A DNA stretch of 55,018 nucleotides from Rikenellaceae bacterium (GCA_017936385.1 JAGBFQ010000011.1:1-55018), one strand, 5' to 3'; counted from the first letter of the stretch, positions 27,140 to 35,884 are shown. The notes: generated by a model from the sequence alone, not told the origin. Numbers and translations: made by a program.

Positions 27140-28111
27140 ATGATGAATTCGAATCAACTGCTTACCAAAGTTAATGATTATCTGGGGGCATTGGGCTATC
27201 CCGCAACCCCCGAATTGTTGTATCGTCCCGTGGAGTACGCTCTGGAGGCCGGAGGTAAACGCCTGCGTCCTGTGTTTGTGCTTATGAGTTACGGGCTTTT
27301 TGCCGACGATTATGATGTGGCCATGCCGTGTGCTGCGGCTGTTGAGGTGTTCCACAACTTCACGCTACTGCACGATGATATTATGGATAATGCCCCGTTG
27401 CGCCGAGGACGACCCACGGTGTGGAATCGTTGGGGCGAGAATGTGGCCATCTTGTCGGGTGATGCGATGATTATCAGTTCGTACAGCCTGTTGGCGAAGG
27501 CTCCTGCGCCGCTGTTACAGCCTATCATGGAGTGTTTCAATCGCGTGGCAATGCAGGTGTGCGAGGGACAGCAGTACGATATGGACTTCGAGAGCCGTCA
27601 AACCGTGGCCGAGAGCGAGTACATAAATATGATTGCGCTTAAAACCTCGGTGCTGTTCGAGGGGGCTATCGAAATTGGTGCCATACTCGGTGGTGCCGAT
27701 GCCGAGAATATTGCCCGATTGAAGGAGTTTGCGTTGGAGTTCGGCCTTGCTTTCCAATTGCAAGACGACCTGCTTGATAGTTATGGCGACAGCCGCTTGG
27801 GTAAAAGCGTGGGTGGCGACATCCTGGAGGGCAAAAAGACCTATCTGATGATTTCGGCGCTCAATGCTGCAACTCCCGAGGAGAGAGAGATACTCTGCAC
27901 AAACCATCGCAACGAGTCGCTGACGGCCGAACAGAAGATTGCCCGTACGCTTGAGATTTTCAACCGTTATGATGTCAAGCGCAAGACCGAGGACGAAATC
28001 AATCGCCGTTTTGCCAAGGCGCTGGCTGCACTCTCTCAGGTTGAGGCGCGCGCTGAGGCGTTGGCCGAACTGCGAGTTTTTGTCGAAGGACTTATGGGAC
28101 GTGATAAATAG
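27140..28111 (+). CDS. trans-type polyprenyl diphosphate synthase
   Basis: Chain-elongating prenyl transferase that condenses isopentenyl diphosphate with allylic diphosphates, for quinones or carrier lipids. The 323-residue protein has the first Asp-rich motif LLHDDIMDNAPLRRG (Asp79, Asp80, Asp83), a GGKRLRP segment upstream, and the second motif LQDDLLD. Chain length cannot be fixed by eye. First of three same-strand genes with tight spacing. ATG 27140 or 27143 could be the start. Confidence 0.9.
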   Translation: MMNSNQLLTKVNDYLGALGYPATPELLYRPVEYALEAGGKRLRPVFVLMSYGLFADDYDVAMPCAAAVEVFHNFTLLHDDIMDNAPLRRGRPTVWNRWGENVAILSGDAMIISSYSLLAKAPAPLLQPIMECFNRVAMQVCEGQQYDMDFESRQTVAESEYINMIALKTSVLFEGAIEIGAILGGADAENIARLKEFALEFGLAFQLQDDLLDSYGDSRLGKSVGGDILEGKKTYLMISALNAATPEEREILCTNHRNESLTAEQKIARTLEIFNRYDVKRKTEDEINRRFAKALAALSQVEARAEALAELRVFVEGLMGRDK

Positions 28112-28120
28112 TGAGTGAGC

Positions 28121-29362
28121 ATGCAACGAAGTGATATAGAGATTATGGCCCCCGTGGGCTCCTACGAGAGCCTGCACGCAGCCATCGAGGCCGGAGCCGA
28201 TTCGGTCTATTTCGGTGTGGCGGGATTGAACATGAGAGCCGCCTCGTCGGTCAATTTTACGCTCGACGACCTGGCCGAGATTGTGGCAATATGCCGCGCA
28301 CGAGGGGTTAAAACCTACTTGACGGTCAATACCATTATATACGATAACGAGATTCCGCGTCTGCACGAGGTGATTGACCGTGCGGCAGCCGAGGGGGTGA
28401 CGGCACTTATCGTAGCCGACCAAGCGGCTATTGAGTATGCCCGTAGCCGAGGTATGGAGGTGCACATCTCGACTCAGCTCAATGTGTCGAACGTCGAAAC
28501 ATTGAAGTTCTATTCGCGTTGGGCCGATGTGGTGGTCTTGGCACGTGAGTTGAGCATGGAGCAGGTGGCCTACATCCACTCCCAAATCAAGGAGCGCGAC
28601 ATTCGTGGTCCAAAGGGCGAGTTGGTACAAATCGAGATGTTTGCCCACGGTGCGCTCTGTATGGCTATTTCGGGTAAGTGCTACCTGAGTGTGCACGAAA
28701 CGGGTTGTTCGGCCAATCGTGGAGCCTGCCGCCAAATATGCCGTCGCTCCTATACCCTGCGTGACAAGGAGACAGGGGCCGAGTTGGACGTGCAAGGACA
28801 ATACTTGCTGTCGCCCAAGGACCTGTGTACCATTGGTTTTGTCGATAAGATGATAGCCTCGGGTGTGAGAGTTCTCAAGTTGGAGGGCCGCGCACGTGGT
28901 GCGGACTACGTTAAACGTGTTGTGGAGAGCTACAATGCAGCTGTGTGTGCTGTGTGCGACGGAACTTTCTCGCAGGAGTTGGCCGACTCGCTGACCGAAC
29001 GCCTTCGTACGGTGTTCAACCGTGACTTCTGGGGCGGTTACTATACGGGTCGACCCATTCCCGAACTTACGATGGCCTACGGCTCGTCGTCCACCAAACG
29101 CAAGGTGTTCGTGGGCAAGGTGACCAACTACTTCAAGAAGATTGGAGTCGCTGAGGTGTGGGTTGAAGCGTCACCTCTGGAGCAGGGTTCCGAATTGATG
29201 TTCTTCGGACGTACCACGGGATTGTTGGAGTGCATGGCCGACCAGGTGTATGTTGCGGATGCACCCGCCAAGGTAGCGCCGCAGGGTGTGTTCTGCTCTA
29301 TAAAGACACCCTCGGAGGTGCGTCGTGGTGATAAACTCTATAAACTTGTGGATGCCGAATGA
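28121..29362 (+). CDS. peptidase U32 family protein (TrhP/RlhA-like)
   Basis: About 413 residues. It shows an N-terminal TIM-barrel-like part (LMAPVGSYESLHAAIEAGADSVYFG pattern), the family motif EMFAHGALCMAISGKC, and a cysteine cluster (Cys in GCSANRGACRQICRRSY) that may bind an iron-sulfur cluster. Related E. coli proteins add a hydroxyl group to tRNA U34 (TrhP) or 23S rRNA (RlhA), so RNA hydroxylation is more likely than proteolysis, but which RNA is unknown. I chose ATG 28121 over GTG 28115. It overlaps the next gene by 4 bases. Confidence 0.88.
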   Translation: MQRSDIEIMAPVGSYESLHAAIEAGADSVYFGVAGLNMRAASSVNFTLDDLAEIVAICRARGVKTYLTVNTIIYDNEIPRLHEVIDRAAAEGVTALIVADQAAIEYARSRGMEVHISTQLNVSNVETLKFYSRWADVVVLARELSMEQVAYIHSQIKERDIRGPKGELVQIEMFAHGALCMAISGKCYLSVHETGCSANRGACRQICRRSYTLRDKETGAELDVQGQYLLSPKDLCTIGFVDKMIASGVRVLKLEGRARGADYVKRVVESYNAAVCAVCDGTFSQELADSLTERLRTVFNRDFWGGYYTGRPIPELTMAYGSSSTKRKVFVGKVTNYFKKIGVAEVWVEASPLEQGSELMFFGRTTGLLECMADQVYVADAPAKVAPQGVFCSIKTPSEVRRGDKLYKLVDAE

Positions 29363-30045
29363 GCCAGTTGCGACAAATACTCGAATTCCTCGACCGTCTG
29401 CGTGTGAACAACAATCGCGAATGGTTCAACGCCCACAAAGCGGAGTACCTCGAACATCAGGCTGCGTTCAATAGTATCGTCGAACGACTGATTGCCGAAT
29501 TGCAAAGGCTTGACCCATCGTTAGGCACATTGTCGGTGCGCGACTGCACCTACCGCATCTACCGCGATACCCGTTTCTCGCCCGACAAAACACCCTACAA
29601 AACCCACATGAGTGCCTATATCTGTCCGCACGGCCGCAAATCGGGCTATGCGGGCTACTATCTGCACATCGAACCCGTGGGTGATGGACTCCTCGGACGC
29701 AGTATCCTCGCCTCGGGTGCCCACTGTCCCGAACCCAAGCCGCTGTTGAGTATGCGCGAGGAGATTTTGGACAATGGCGCCGAGTTTCACCGCTGTGTAG
29801 GCGAAGCCGAGGGTTGGGTGTTGGACCGCGAACGAGCACTGAAGCGTGTGCCCAAAGGGTTCCCCGCGGAGTCGCCATGGGCAGAGTATTTCAAGCTGAA
29901 AGACTATATCTTGGAACGCGACCTGGGTGGTGAGGTGCTTGACGCCGATGACCCCGTACCCGTACTGACGAAGATGTTCGCCCCGACGGTCAACCTTAAT
30001 CGCCTGCTCAATCGCGCCATCGAATACGCCTATACCGAGATGTAA
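29359..30045 (+). CDS. DUF2461 domain protein
   Basis: A 228-residue protein of the DUF2461 family, of unknown function. It shows the family features near the N-terminus (LRVNNNREWFNAHKAEY) and the central RIYRDTRFSPDKTPYKTHMSAYI. No signal peptide or membrane helix is evident, so it is probably cytoplasmic. The start overlaps the stop of the U32 gene (ATGA). No function is claimed. Confidence 0.88.
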   Translation: MSQLRQILEFLDRLRVNNNREWFNAHKAEYLEHQAAFNSIVERLIAELQRLDPSLGTLSVRDCTYRIYRDTRFSPDKTPYKTHMSAYICPHGRKSGYAGYYLHIEPVGDGLLGRSILASGAHCPEPKPLLSMREEILDNGAEFHRCVGEAEGWVLDRERALKRVPKGFPAESPWAEYFKLKDYILERDLGGEVLDADDPVPVLTKMFAPTVNLNRLLNRAIEYAYTEM

Positions 30046-30094
30046 TTCATAATTTTGTATCGACAAAAAGGTGTCAGAGCCACTTTTGTTATAT

Positions 30095-30199
30095 GTACTT
30101 TTTTGAGTCATCAAAAAAGGTTGCGTATGTACTTTTTGTATCGACAAAAAGTACCAAAAAACGACTCGCAGACCGAGAGTAGAGAAACTGCGTTTCTCT
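30095..30199 (-). repeat. module with two hairpins (shared with other loci)
   Basis: Holds hairpins TTTTTTGA/TCAAAAAA (about 30100-30118), ACTTTTTG/CAAAAAGT (about 30131-30152), and AGAGAAAC/GTTTCTCT (30181-30199), with the words GACTCGCAGACCG between. The reverse complement matches the tail at 853-979 and the block at 31134-31205. It begins 50 bases past the DUF2461 gene stop. Confidence 0.65.
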
Positions 30200-30222
30200 G
30201 AAATTTCGCGTGGTTTAGGTTT

Positions 30223-30344
30223 GACGATGCGGAACGCCTATTGGCGTTTTTACTAAACATTTGCGTATGGGGACTTTACAAACAAGCTTGTAGTCCCCAT
30301 CCGCAAACATTTAGCACACCCTAACGGGTGTTTCCCGCATCATC
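30223..30344 (-). repeat. three-way junction repeat, copy A
   Basis: Outer stem GACGATGCGG (30223-30232) / CCGCATCATC (30335-30344) with one mismatch. It encloses three hairpins: AACGCC/GGCGTT (30233-30248), a long one CTAAACATTTGCG/CGCAAACATTTAG (30253-30314) with inner GGGGACT/AGTCCCC, and ACACCC/GGGTGT (30316-30331). Copy B has the same fold in the opposite orientation, with different arm sequence. Confidence 0.7.
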
Positions 30345-30499
30345 AAAATTACGTCACACAACACCTCTGAAAAATACGTAGTTTTTTCAGCCCCTCCTAT
30401 CACAATGTGTGTTTTCAGTTAAAGGTAGGTAGTTTAGAAAATAGGGAAATAAAACATAACCGCGTTGCCGCCAAATTCACTCGCCCTCAAATACTTCAT

Positions 30500-30641
30500 G
30501 ATGCAGTCACCCCACCCATCTACGTCCGCGGGGTGGTGTGTGGAGCATCACACCAACTCAAGCACCAACGCTATGACTTCCTCTCTCACTTTACTACCTC
30601 GGGGTGGTGTGTGTTATTTAGATGGGTGATGTGACCGCATC
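30500..30641. repeat. long inverted repeat
   Basis: GATGCAGTCAC (30500-30510) and ACCCATCTA (30514-30522) pair with TAGATGGGT (30619-30627) and GTGACCGCATC (30631-30641), leaving a 3-base internal loop and one mismatch. The roughly 96-base interior has GGGGTGGTGTGTG copies at both sides. No gene is supported. Confidence 0.6.
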
Positions 30642-30884
30642 GTGGAGTGATTGTAAACGGCCGTCGGATTTTGCAAGATATGCGATTGGGTTGCGAGTGA
30701 TGCGGAAACGCCACGTCATTGGGTTGTAACAGAGGGGGCGTTTCAACTCGCACAAACAATCGCCTTGCAAAACCGCAAGGCCAAAGCCTTTTGGTTCTTT
30801 TGGGCTATTGCCAAAAGAACACTCTTCCTACCGCGGGGTGGGGTGACCGAATCGTGGAATGATAGTGAACGGTGGTCGGATTTT
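30631..30884 (+). repeat. direct repeat flanking structured arm P3
   Basis: GTGACCGCATCGTGGAGTGA onwards (30631-30672) recurs at 30843-30884 with about seven differences in 42 bases. CTACC-CGGGGTGG lies before each copy (30594 and 30828). Arm P3 begins right after the first copy. Confidence 0.6.
30673..30820 (-). repeat. structured arm, copy P3
   Basis: Reverse-oriented relative of P1 and P2. Helices are GCAAG 30673-30677 / CTTGC 30764-30768, GCGATT 30682-30687 / AATCGC 30758-30763, GCGAGT 30693-30698 / ACTCGC 30746-30751, and AAACGCC 30706-30712 / GGCGTTT 30737-30743, followed by a GTTCTTTTGG/CCAAAAGAAC hairpin (30794-30820). The left flank reads CCGTCGGATTTT, the reverse of the flank of P1 and P2. 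Confidence 0.75.
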
Positions 30885-30982
30885 GAATGAAAAAGTTGGG
30901 GTCTTAAACGAGCCGAACCAACGAAATGACCCAGCATGAGGAGAGTTAGCGACTCTCTCAAATTTGCGCGGAAGATGTTTTG

Positions 30983-31106
30983 ATGATGCGCCACACATCC
31001 CTTTGGGATGTGCTACGAAATGTTTAGGGTTGGGAGCCTGCAAACTTGTTTGTGAGGTCCCAACCCTAAATATTTTGGAGAAACACCTGCCGGTGTTACG
31101 CGTCAT
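30983..31106 (+). repeat. three-way junction repeat, copy B
   Basis: Outer stem ATGATGCG (30983-30990) / CGCGTCAT (31099-31106) with one G-U pair. Three hairpins follow: CACATCCC/GGGATGTG (30994-31012), a 13-bp perfect stem TTTAGGGTTGGGA/TCCCAACCCTAAA (31023-31070) with inner GCAAAC/GTTTGT, and AACACC/GGTGTT (31082-31097). Confidence 0.75.
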
Positions 31107-31133
31107 AAAAATCTCTCGCCCAAACCTGATTTT

Positions 31134-31205
31134 CAGAGAAACGAAGTTTCTCATCCGGCGGTTTGCGCCCCATTTTTTGGTTCTTTTTGATGGCTCAAAA
31201 AGAAC
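31134..31205 (+). repeat. module with two hairpins, copy at phoA
   Basis: GAGAAAC/GTTTCTC hairpin (31136-31152), the words CCGGCGGTTTGCGCCCC, then GTTCTTTTTGA/TCAAAAAGAAC (31180-31205). Same module as 853-979 and, reversed, 30095-30199 and 54632-54680. It ends 41 bases before the alkaline phosphatase stop. Confidence 0.65.
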
Positions 31206-31246
31206 ACATGGCACTTTTGATGGTTCAAAAAGAACATCAAATCAAA

Positions 31247-32365
31247 CTACTCAAGTCCGAGTAATTCGCAGATTTTGTCGTGAATTTCGGTGTTGTCGAG
31301 TATGCCGCCTACGCGTTCGTAGCCTGTGCCATAGGTCAACAGAGGGACCATGACAGCCGAGTGGCTACCTGTCGAGAAGCGTGTTTTGACACCACTTTCG
31401 CTTTCGGTGAAATCGGCGTTGTTCGAAACGATTGTCATACCGCCCGTTTCGTGGTCGGCGAGGATGATAACGAGTGTTCCGGGGTTTTGGTCGGCGAAGT
31501 CCATAGCCACACCCACAGCGTTGTCGAAGTCGCGAGTTTCGGCTACGATGTCTTTTTCGCTGTTGCCGTGGCCGCCGTAGTCGATGAGTGAGCCTTCGAC
31601 CATCAGGAACATACCTTTGCGGCTGCACGATTTGAGCAGTTCGAGAGCTTTGGCGGTGGCTTGGGGCAGATAGTCGCCACGACCTTTGAGCATCATGGGC
31701 AAGTGATTGCGTCCCGTGGGATAAGCTACGATGGCTTTGCCCGAGTGGACGTCATCAAGTTTGTGAATGCTGTCAACCACGGTGTATCCTGCATTGCGTG
31801 CTTCGGCCAGCAGGTCGCGTCCGTCTTTGCGTGCGTCGAAGTTGCCTTTGCCGGCACCGAAAGCCACGTCAATACCCGAGGGGAGGAGTTGTGCTGCGAT
31901 GGTATCGCTGTCGTAGCGTTTCTTGGCGTGGGCATAGAAAGCAGCGGGTGTTGCGTGAACAAGTGCGCTGGTAGCGACAACACCCGTGGCATATCCTGCA
32001 CGTTCGGCCAATTCGATGATTGTGGTCATGGGGTTGTTGTCGGGGTCGACGCTCAGTTTGGAGTTATTGGTTTTTTGTCCGGTTGCGAACGCTGTTGCTG
32101 CGGCAGCCGAGTCGGTGACGCGGTTGTTTTTGGAGTAGGTTGTGACCATACCGCCACCCATTGCACGGTTCATGTTGAGCGGTGCGAATTTTTGGTCAAT
32201 CATTACTTGCGTGATGTGAGCAGCGCCCATGCCGTCGCCAATCATGAGTATGATGTTTTTGACATCGCTTTTGCGTGTTTTAGCTTTGGGAGCTGCGTCG
32301 AGTGGGTTGATAGTCAGGGCCATTACCATCAGGGTAAGAGCCGAAAGGAGCATTTTGTTTTTCAT
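31247..32365 (-). CDS. alkaline phosphatase (PhoA-like)
   Basis: Metal-dependent phosphomonoesterase exported to the periplasm, releasing phosphate from organic esters. The 372-residue protein has a signal peptide (MKNKMLLSALTLMVMALTINPLDA) and the family motifs: IGDGMG with metal ligand Asp44, VTDSAAAAT with the nucleophile Ser86, EGSLIDYGGHGN, and ADHETGG with ligands. It is shorter than the E. coli enzyme. Its promoter (32388-32395) is divergent from that of rfbD. Confidence 0.93.
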   Translation of the reverse strand: MKNKMLLSALTLMVMALTINPLDAAPKAKTRKSDVKNIILMIGDGMGAAHITQVMIDQKFAPLNMNRAMGGGMVTTYSKNNRVTDSAAAATAFATGQKTNNSKLSVDPDNNPMTTIIELAERAGYATGVVATSALVHATPAAFYAHAKKRYDSDTIAAQLLPSGIDVAFGAGKGNFDARKDGRDLLAEARNAGYTVVDSIHKLDDVHSGKAIVAYPTGRNHLPMMLKGRGDYLPQATAKALELLKSCSRKGMFLMVEGSLIDYGGHGNSEKDIVAETRDFDNAVGVAMDFADQNPGTLVIILADHETGGMTIVSNNADFTESESGVKTRFSTGSHSAVMVPLLTYGTGYERVGGILDNTEIHDKICELLGLE

Positions 32366-32387
32366 AAAAGTAGTTATTCAAGCGTCA

Positions 32388-32395
32388 CAAAGTTA
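32388..32395 (-). promoter_or_regulatory. alkaline phosphatase promoter -7 box
   Basis: TAACTTTG on the minus strand, 23 bases before the start codon. Confidence 0.5.
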
Positions 32396-32402
32396 GGGAT
32401 TT

Positions 32403-32434
32403 TTTGGGAATTTTGTATGTTTTTTCTAACTTTA
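32403..32434 (+). promoter_or_regulatory. rfbD operon promoter
   Basis: TTTG (32403-32406), 20 bases, then TAACTTTA (32427-32434), one base from consensus, 25 bases before rfbD. Confidence 0.55.
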
Positions 32435-32458
32435 CATTCAAAAAACAGAACAAAGGCC

Positions 32459-33340
32459 ATGACAAGAATCATTGTGACCGGAGCGGATGGGCAGTTGGCC
32501 CGAGAGTTGGCCCGTTTGTCGGGTAGTTCGGAGTGCGCCGAGTGTGAGTTTGTGTTTGCACGTCGCGCGGAGTTGGACATCACCTCGCGCCAGAGTGTGT
32601 CGTCGTTTTTGGACGCCCACCCGACGGATGTCATCGTCAATTGTGCGGCATATACAGCTGTCGACCGTGCCGAGAGCGATGCTACGGCGGCTTTGAGAGT
32701 GAACTCCGAGGGCGTGGCGAATTTGGCTTGTGAGGCGGCCGAACGTGATGTGACGTTGGTGCATATTTCGACCGACTATGTGTTTGATGGCTCGGCGCGT
32801 GTGCCCTATACCGAGAATGATGCCACTTCTCCGCTGAGCGTCTATGGCGAGACCAAACGCCAAGGTGAGCGCGAGATGCAGGCTTCGGGCTGTCGAGGAA
32901 TAATCATCCGTATAGGGTGGCTATACTCGGCCGAGGGGCATAACTTTGTGCGTACCATAGCAGCCAAGGCGCAAACCGAGAGCGAGTTGCGTGTGGTGGC
33001 CGACCAATGGGGAACACCAACTTGGGCAGCGGACCTTGCGGCGGCGATTCTGCATATTGTGCCGCAACTCAAGGGGCGTGACCTACGTGGCGAGGTGTTC
33101 CACTACGCCGATGAGGGCGAAACCTCGTGGTGGGAGTTGGCCGACACCATTGTGGGTATGATGCGTAGTGAGTGTGTGGTGCTGCCGATTACCACCGATG
33201 AGTGGCCCACGGCGGCGCGACGACCCGAGTACGCGGTGCTGGACAAGACCAAGATTAAGTCGTGGTTTGGTGTCGATGTGCCCGATTGGGAGGTGTCGCT
33301 CGAACGCTGCCTGCGACAGATGAATGTGTATAGAGATTAA
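32459..33340 (+). CDS. rfbD: dTDP-4-dehydrorhamnose reductase
   Basis: Last step of dTDP-L-rhamnose synthesis for surface polysaccharide. The 293-residue protein starts MTRIIVTGADGQLARELA (Rossmann glycine motif), has VDRAESDA, the HISTDYVFDG segment, and the catalytic YGETK (YxxxK). The start is ATG 32459, just past the promoter; the longer open frame further upstream runs antisense to the phosphatase gene and is not used. First gene of a four-gene same-strand run with kdsA, ung and aroB. Confidence 0.93.
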   Translation: MTRIIVTGADGQLARELARLSGSSECAECEFVFARRAELDITSRQSVSSFLDAHPTDVIVNCAAYTAVDRAESDATAALRVNSEGVANLACEAAERDVTLVHISTDYVFDGSARVPYTENDATSPLSVYGETKRQGEREMQASGCRGIIIRIGWLYSAEGHNFVRTIAAKAQTESELRVVADQWGTPTWAADLAAAILHIVPQLKGRDLRGEVFHYADEGETSWWELADTIVGMMRSECVVLPITTDEWPTAARRPEYAVLDKTKIKSWFGVDVPDWEVSLERCLRQMNVYRD

Positions 33341-33352
33341 AACCAAAGATAT

Positions 33353-34114
33353 ATGAGTTTCGATAATTCCAAATCAATATTTATTGCCGGCCCGTGTGTC
33401 ATCGAGTCGGCCGAAGTGTTGGACGTTGTGGCAGCCGAATTGGTGCGTCTGCGCGACGAATTGGGTGCCCAAGTGGTGTTCAAGGCGTCGTTCGACAAGG
33501 CCAACCGCACTTCGCTGAGTTCGTATCGTGGACCCGGCTTGGAGCGTGGTCTGCAAATGTTGGCTGATGTTAAGGCCAAATGGGGATTGCCCCTCACTAC
33601 CGACATCCACGAGAGCTATCAGGCCGAGGCCGTGGGTGAGGTGGTTGATATTGTTCAGATTCCCGCCTTTCTGTGCCGCCAGACCGACCTGCTGGTTGCT
33701 GCTGCACGCACGGGCAAGGTGGTCAACATCAAGAAGGCGCAATTCCTGTCGGCCGAGAGCATGGTCTATGCCTATAATAAGGTGGTCGAGAGCGGCGGAA
33801 CGGAAACGTGGCTCACCGAGCGAGGAACAACCTTCGGATATAACAACCTTGTGGTCGATTTCCGTAATATCCCCGAGATGCTTCGAATAGCTCCGCGCGT
33901 GATTATGGACTGCACCCACTCGGTGCAACGCCCCGGAGGAAGTGTGACGGGTGGCAACCGCGAGTATGTGCCCGCAATGGCTCTGGCTGCTCGGGCATTT
34001 GGTGCCAACGGCTACTTTTTTGAGGTGCACCCCGACCCCGACAATGCACGTAGCGACGCAGCCAATACGCTGGAACTCGCACGTCTGGAGCAAGTTATCA
34101 AATCGCTGATGTAA
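33353..34114 (+). CDS. kdsA: 3-deoxy-8-phosphooctulonate synthase
   Basis: Condenses arabinose 5-phosphate with phosphoenolpyruvate to make Kdo-8-phosphate for lipid A core. The 253-residue protein has FIAGPCVIES, FKASFDKANRTS and TDIHE, and lies 12 bases after rfbD. Its stop overlaps the ung start. Length and motifs match KdsA rather than DAHP synthase. Confidence 0.96.
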   Translation: MSFDNSKSIFIAGPCVIESAEVLDVVAAELVRLRDELGAQVVFKASFDKANRTSLSSYRGPGLERGLQMLADVKAKWGLPLTTDIHESYQAEAVGEVVDIVQIPAFLCRQTDLLVAAARTGKVVNIKKAQFLSAESMVYAYNKVVESGGTETWLTERGTTFGYNNLVVDFRNIPEMLRIAPRVIMDCTHSVQRPGGSVTGGNREYVPAMALAARAFGANGYFFEVHPDPDNARSDAANTLELARLEQVIKSLM

Positions 34115-34776
34115 TGAATGTTCGTATCGCCGAGGATTGGAAGGCTCTGCTGGCCGAGGAGTTTGGTGCGGAGTACTTTGCCGCGCTGACCGAGTTTGTG
34201 CGCTCGGAGTACGCCTCGCATACCATCTACCCGCGTGGGGGCAACATCTTCAGAGCCTTCGACAAGTGCCCGCTCGAAAATCTCAAGGTTGTGATTATCG
34301 GCCAAGACCCCTACCACGGACCCGGACAAGCCAATGGATTGTGTTTTTCGGTGGGCGACGGAGTGCAGTTTCCACCCTCGCTGGTCAACATCTTCAAGGA
34401 GATTGAGAGCGACTTGGGCAAACCCGTGCCCGCGAGCGGAAACCTCGACCGTTGGGCCGAGCAGGGTGTGCTGTTGCTCAACAGCGTGCTCACGGTGCGC
34501 GCAGGAGTTGCCGCATCACACGCAGGTCGTGGCTGGGAACGCTTCACCGACGCTGTGGTCAGGGCTGTGGCTACGCACAAACAGGGTGTGGTCTATATGT
34601 TGTGGGGCAGCTATGCCCAAAAGAAGGCTGCCGCTGTGGATGCGTCGCAGAACTTGGTGCTGAAGGCAGTCCACCCTTCGCCACTGTCGGCCTATCGCGG
34701 ATTCTTCGGCTGCCGCCACTTCTCGAAGGCCAACGACTACCTCCGAAGTATCGGAAAAACTCCCATTGATTGGTAA
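34114..34776 (+). CDS. ung: uracil-DNA glycosylase (family 1)
   Basis: Removes uracil from DNA as the first step of base excision repair. The 220-residue protein has the catalytic GQDPYHGPGQANGLCFSV with the water-activating Asp, and HPSPLSAYRGFFGCRHF with the active-site His. The start overlaps kdsA by one base. Confidence 0.97.
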   Translation: MNVRIAEDWKALLAEEFGAEYFAALTEFVRSEYASHTIYPRGGNIFRAFDKCPLENLKVVIIGQDPYHGPGQANGLCFSVGDGVQFPPSLVNIFKEIESDLGKPVPASGNLDRWAEQGVLLLNSVLTVRAGVAASHAGRGWERFTDAVVRAVATHKQGVVYMLWGSYAQKKAAAVDASQNLVLKAVHPSPLSAYRGFFGCRHFSKANDYLRSIGKTPIDW

Positions 34777-34794
34777 CCCAAACAGATATATACC

Positions 34795-35829
34795 ATGAAA
34801 ACACTCGAAATTCCACGCGAAGGACGCGCTCCCTCGCAAATCCTGATAGGCGCTGGTGCGGTCGCGGAACTTGCAAGGCTCGTGCCCGCCGGACGTAGGC
34901 TATTTGTTGTCACCGACCCGCACCTGGCCGAGGCTTATGCCGAATTGCTGGCTCCCTACCATAAGATTATCATCGGGCTCGGCGAGGAGCATAAGACCCT
35001 CTCGACGGTCGAACAAATTCACACCGAACTTATAGCCGCAGGCGCCGACCGCAGCAGCTACCTTGTGGGCTTTGGCGGTGGCATTGTGACCGACATCACG
35101 GGCTTTGTGGCGTCGACCTACATGCGTGGCGTGGGCTTTGGATTTGTTGCCACGTCGCTGCTGGCGCAGGTGGACGCGAGCGTTGGTGGCAAGAATGGCG
35201 TAAATCTGGGGGGATACAAAAATATGGTCGGCGTGTTCAACCAACCCGACTTCGTGCTGTGCGATGTGGCTCTGCTCGACACTCTGCCCCGCAGGGAGTT
35301 TGTGGCAGGTCTGGCCGAGGTGGTAAAGTCGGCCGTCATAGGCGATGCCGAATTGTTCGAAATATTGGAGCGTACCGCGGTGGACGAACTACTCGCCAAT
35401 AAGGAGTTGCTTTCGGAGGTTGTGGCTCGCACCGTGAGTGTCAAGGCCCGTATCGTCGAGGCCGACGAGCGCGAGGGAGGAGTGCGCCGCCTGCTCAACC
35501 TCGGACACACCGTGGCCCACGCTATCGAGAAGTGTTCGCGTCGCTGGGTTCATGGCGAGGCCGTGGCCATCGGAATGAACTATATAGGCCGCGCCGCCCA
35601 ACGCGCTGAAGTGTCCGACGCGCAAACCACCGAACGTATCGTGGCTCTGCTGTCACGCTTGGGACTTCCCACCGAGTGCGAAATCCCCATGAGTGAGCTC
35701 ACCGTTGCTCTGCGTAAGGATAAGAAGGGTAGTGCGGGCTGCATTCATGTTGTTTTTCCGTGCGCCATAGGTCGTTGCGAAGTACGTACGATGACATATT
35801 CCGAGTTGGACTCGTTGCTGCTCGGGTAG
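34795..35829 (+). CDS. aroB: 3-dehydroquinate synthase
   Basis: Second step of the shikimate pathway, converting DAHP to 3-dehydroquinate. The 344-residue protein has GGGIVTDITGFVASTYMRG, the zinc ligands in LAEVVKSAVIGD, GHTVAHAIE and HGEAVAIGM, and the usual length. It supplies the same pathway as the phenylalanine/tyrosine operon at 44.8-48.8 kb. A terminator hairpin follows. Confidence 0.96.
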   Translation: MKTLEIPREGRAPSQILIGAGAVAELARLVPAGRRLFVVTDPHLAEAYAELLAPYHKIIIGLGEEHKTLSTVEQIHTELIAAGADRSSYLVGFGGGIVTDITGFVASTYMRGVGFGFVATSLLAQVDASVGGKNGVNLGGYKNMVGVFNQPDFVLCDVALLDTLPRREFVAGLAEVVKSAVIGDAELFEILERTAVDELLANKELLSEVVARTVSVKARIVEADEREGGVRRLLNLGHTVAHAIEKCSRRWVHGEAVAIGMNYIGRAAQRAEVSDAQTTERIVALLSRLGLPTECEIPMSELTVALRKDKKGSAGCIHVVFPCAIGRCEVRTMTYSELDSLLLG

Positions 35830-35851
35830 CCGGTCCGCCTTTTGAAACAAG

Positions 35852-35884
35852 ACCCCCCGTCGGACCATGTCCGACGGGGGGTTC
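35852..35884. terminator. hairpin between aroB and lipoprotein gene
   Basis: A 13-bp stem ACCCCCCGTCGGA (35852-35864) / TCCGACGGGGGGT (35870-35882). It has no long T run, but lies between convergent genes and may serve both. Confidence 0.65.

Noticed and set aside
30407-30634. A 75-codon frame in the 30 kb intergenic region
   Set aside because: It covers one arm and the interior of an inverted repeat, and no motif or signal is seen.
30223-31106. tRNA or tmRNA because of the cloverleaf-like folds
   Set aside because: No T loop, anticodon-like stem or acceptor end; arm lengths do not fit tRNA, and sequence varies between copies.
31661-32458. Long N-terminal extension of the rfbD frame
   Set aside because: It lies antisense to the alkaline phosphatase gene and before the rfbD promoter; the true protein begins with the Rossmann motif at 32459.
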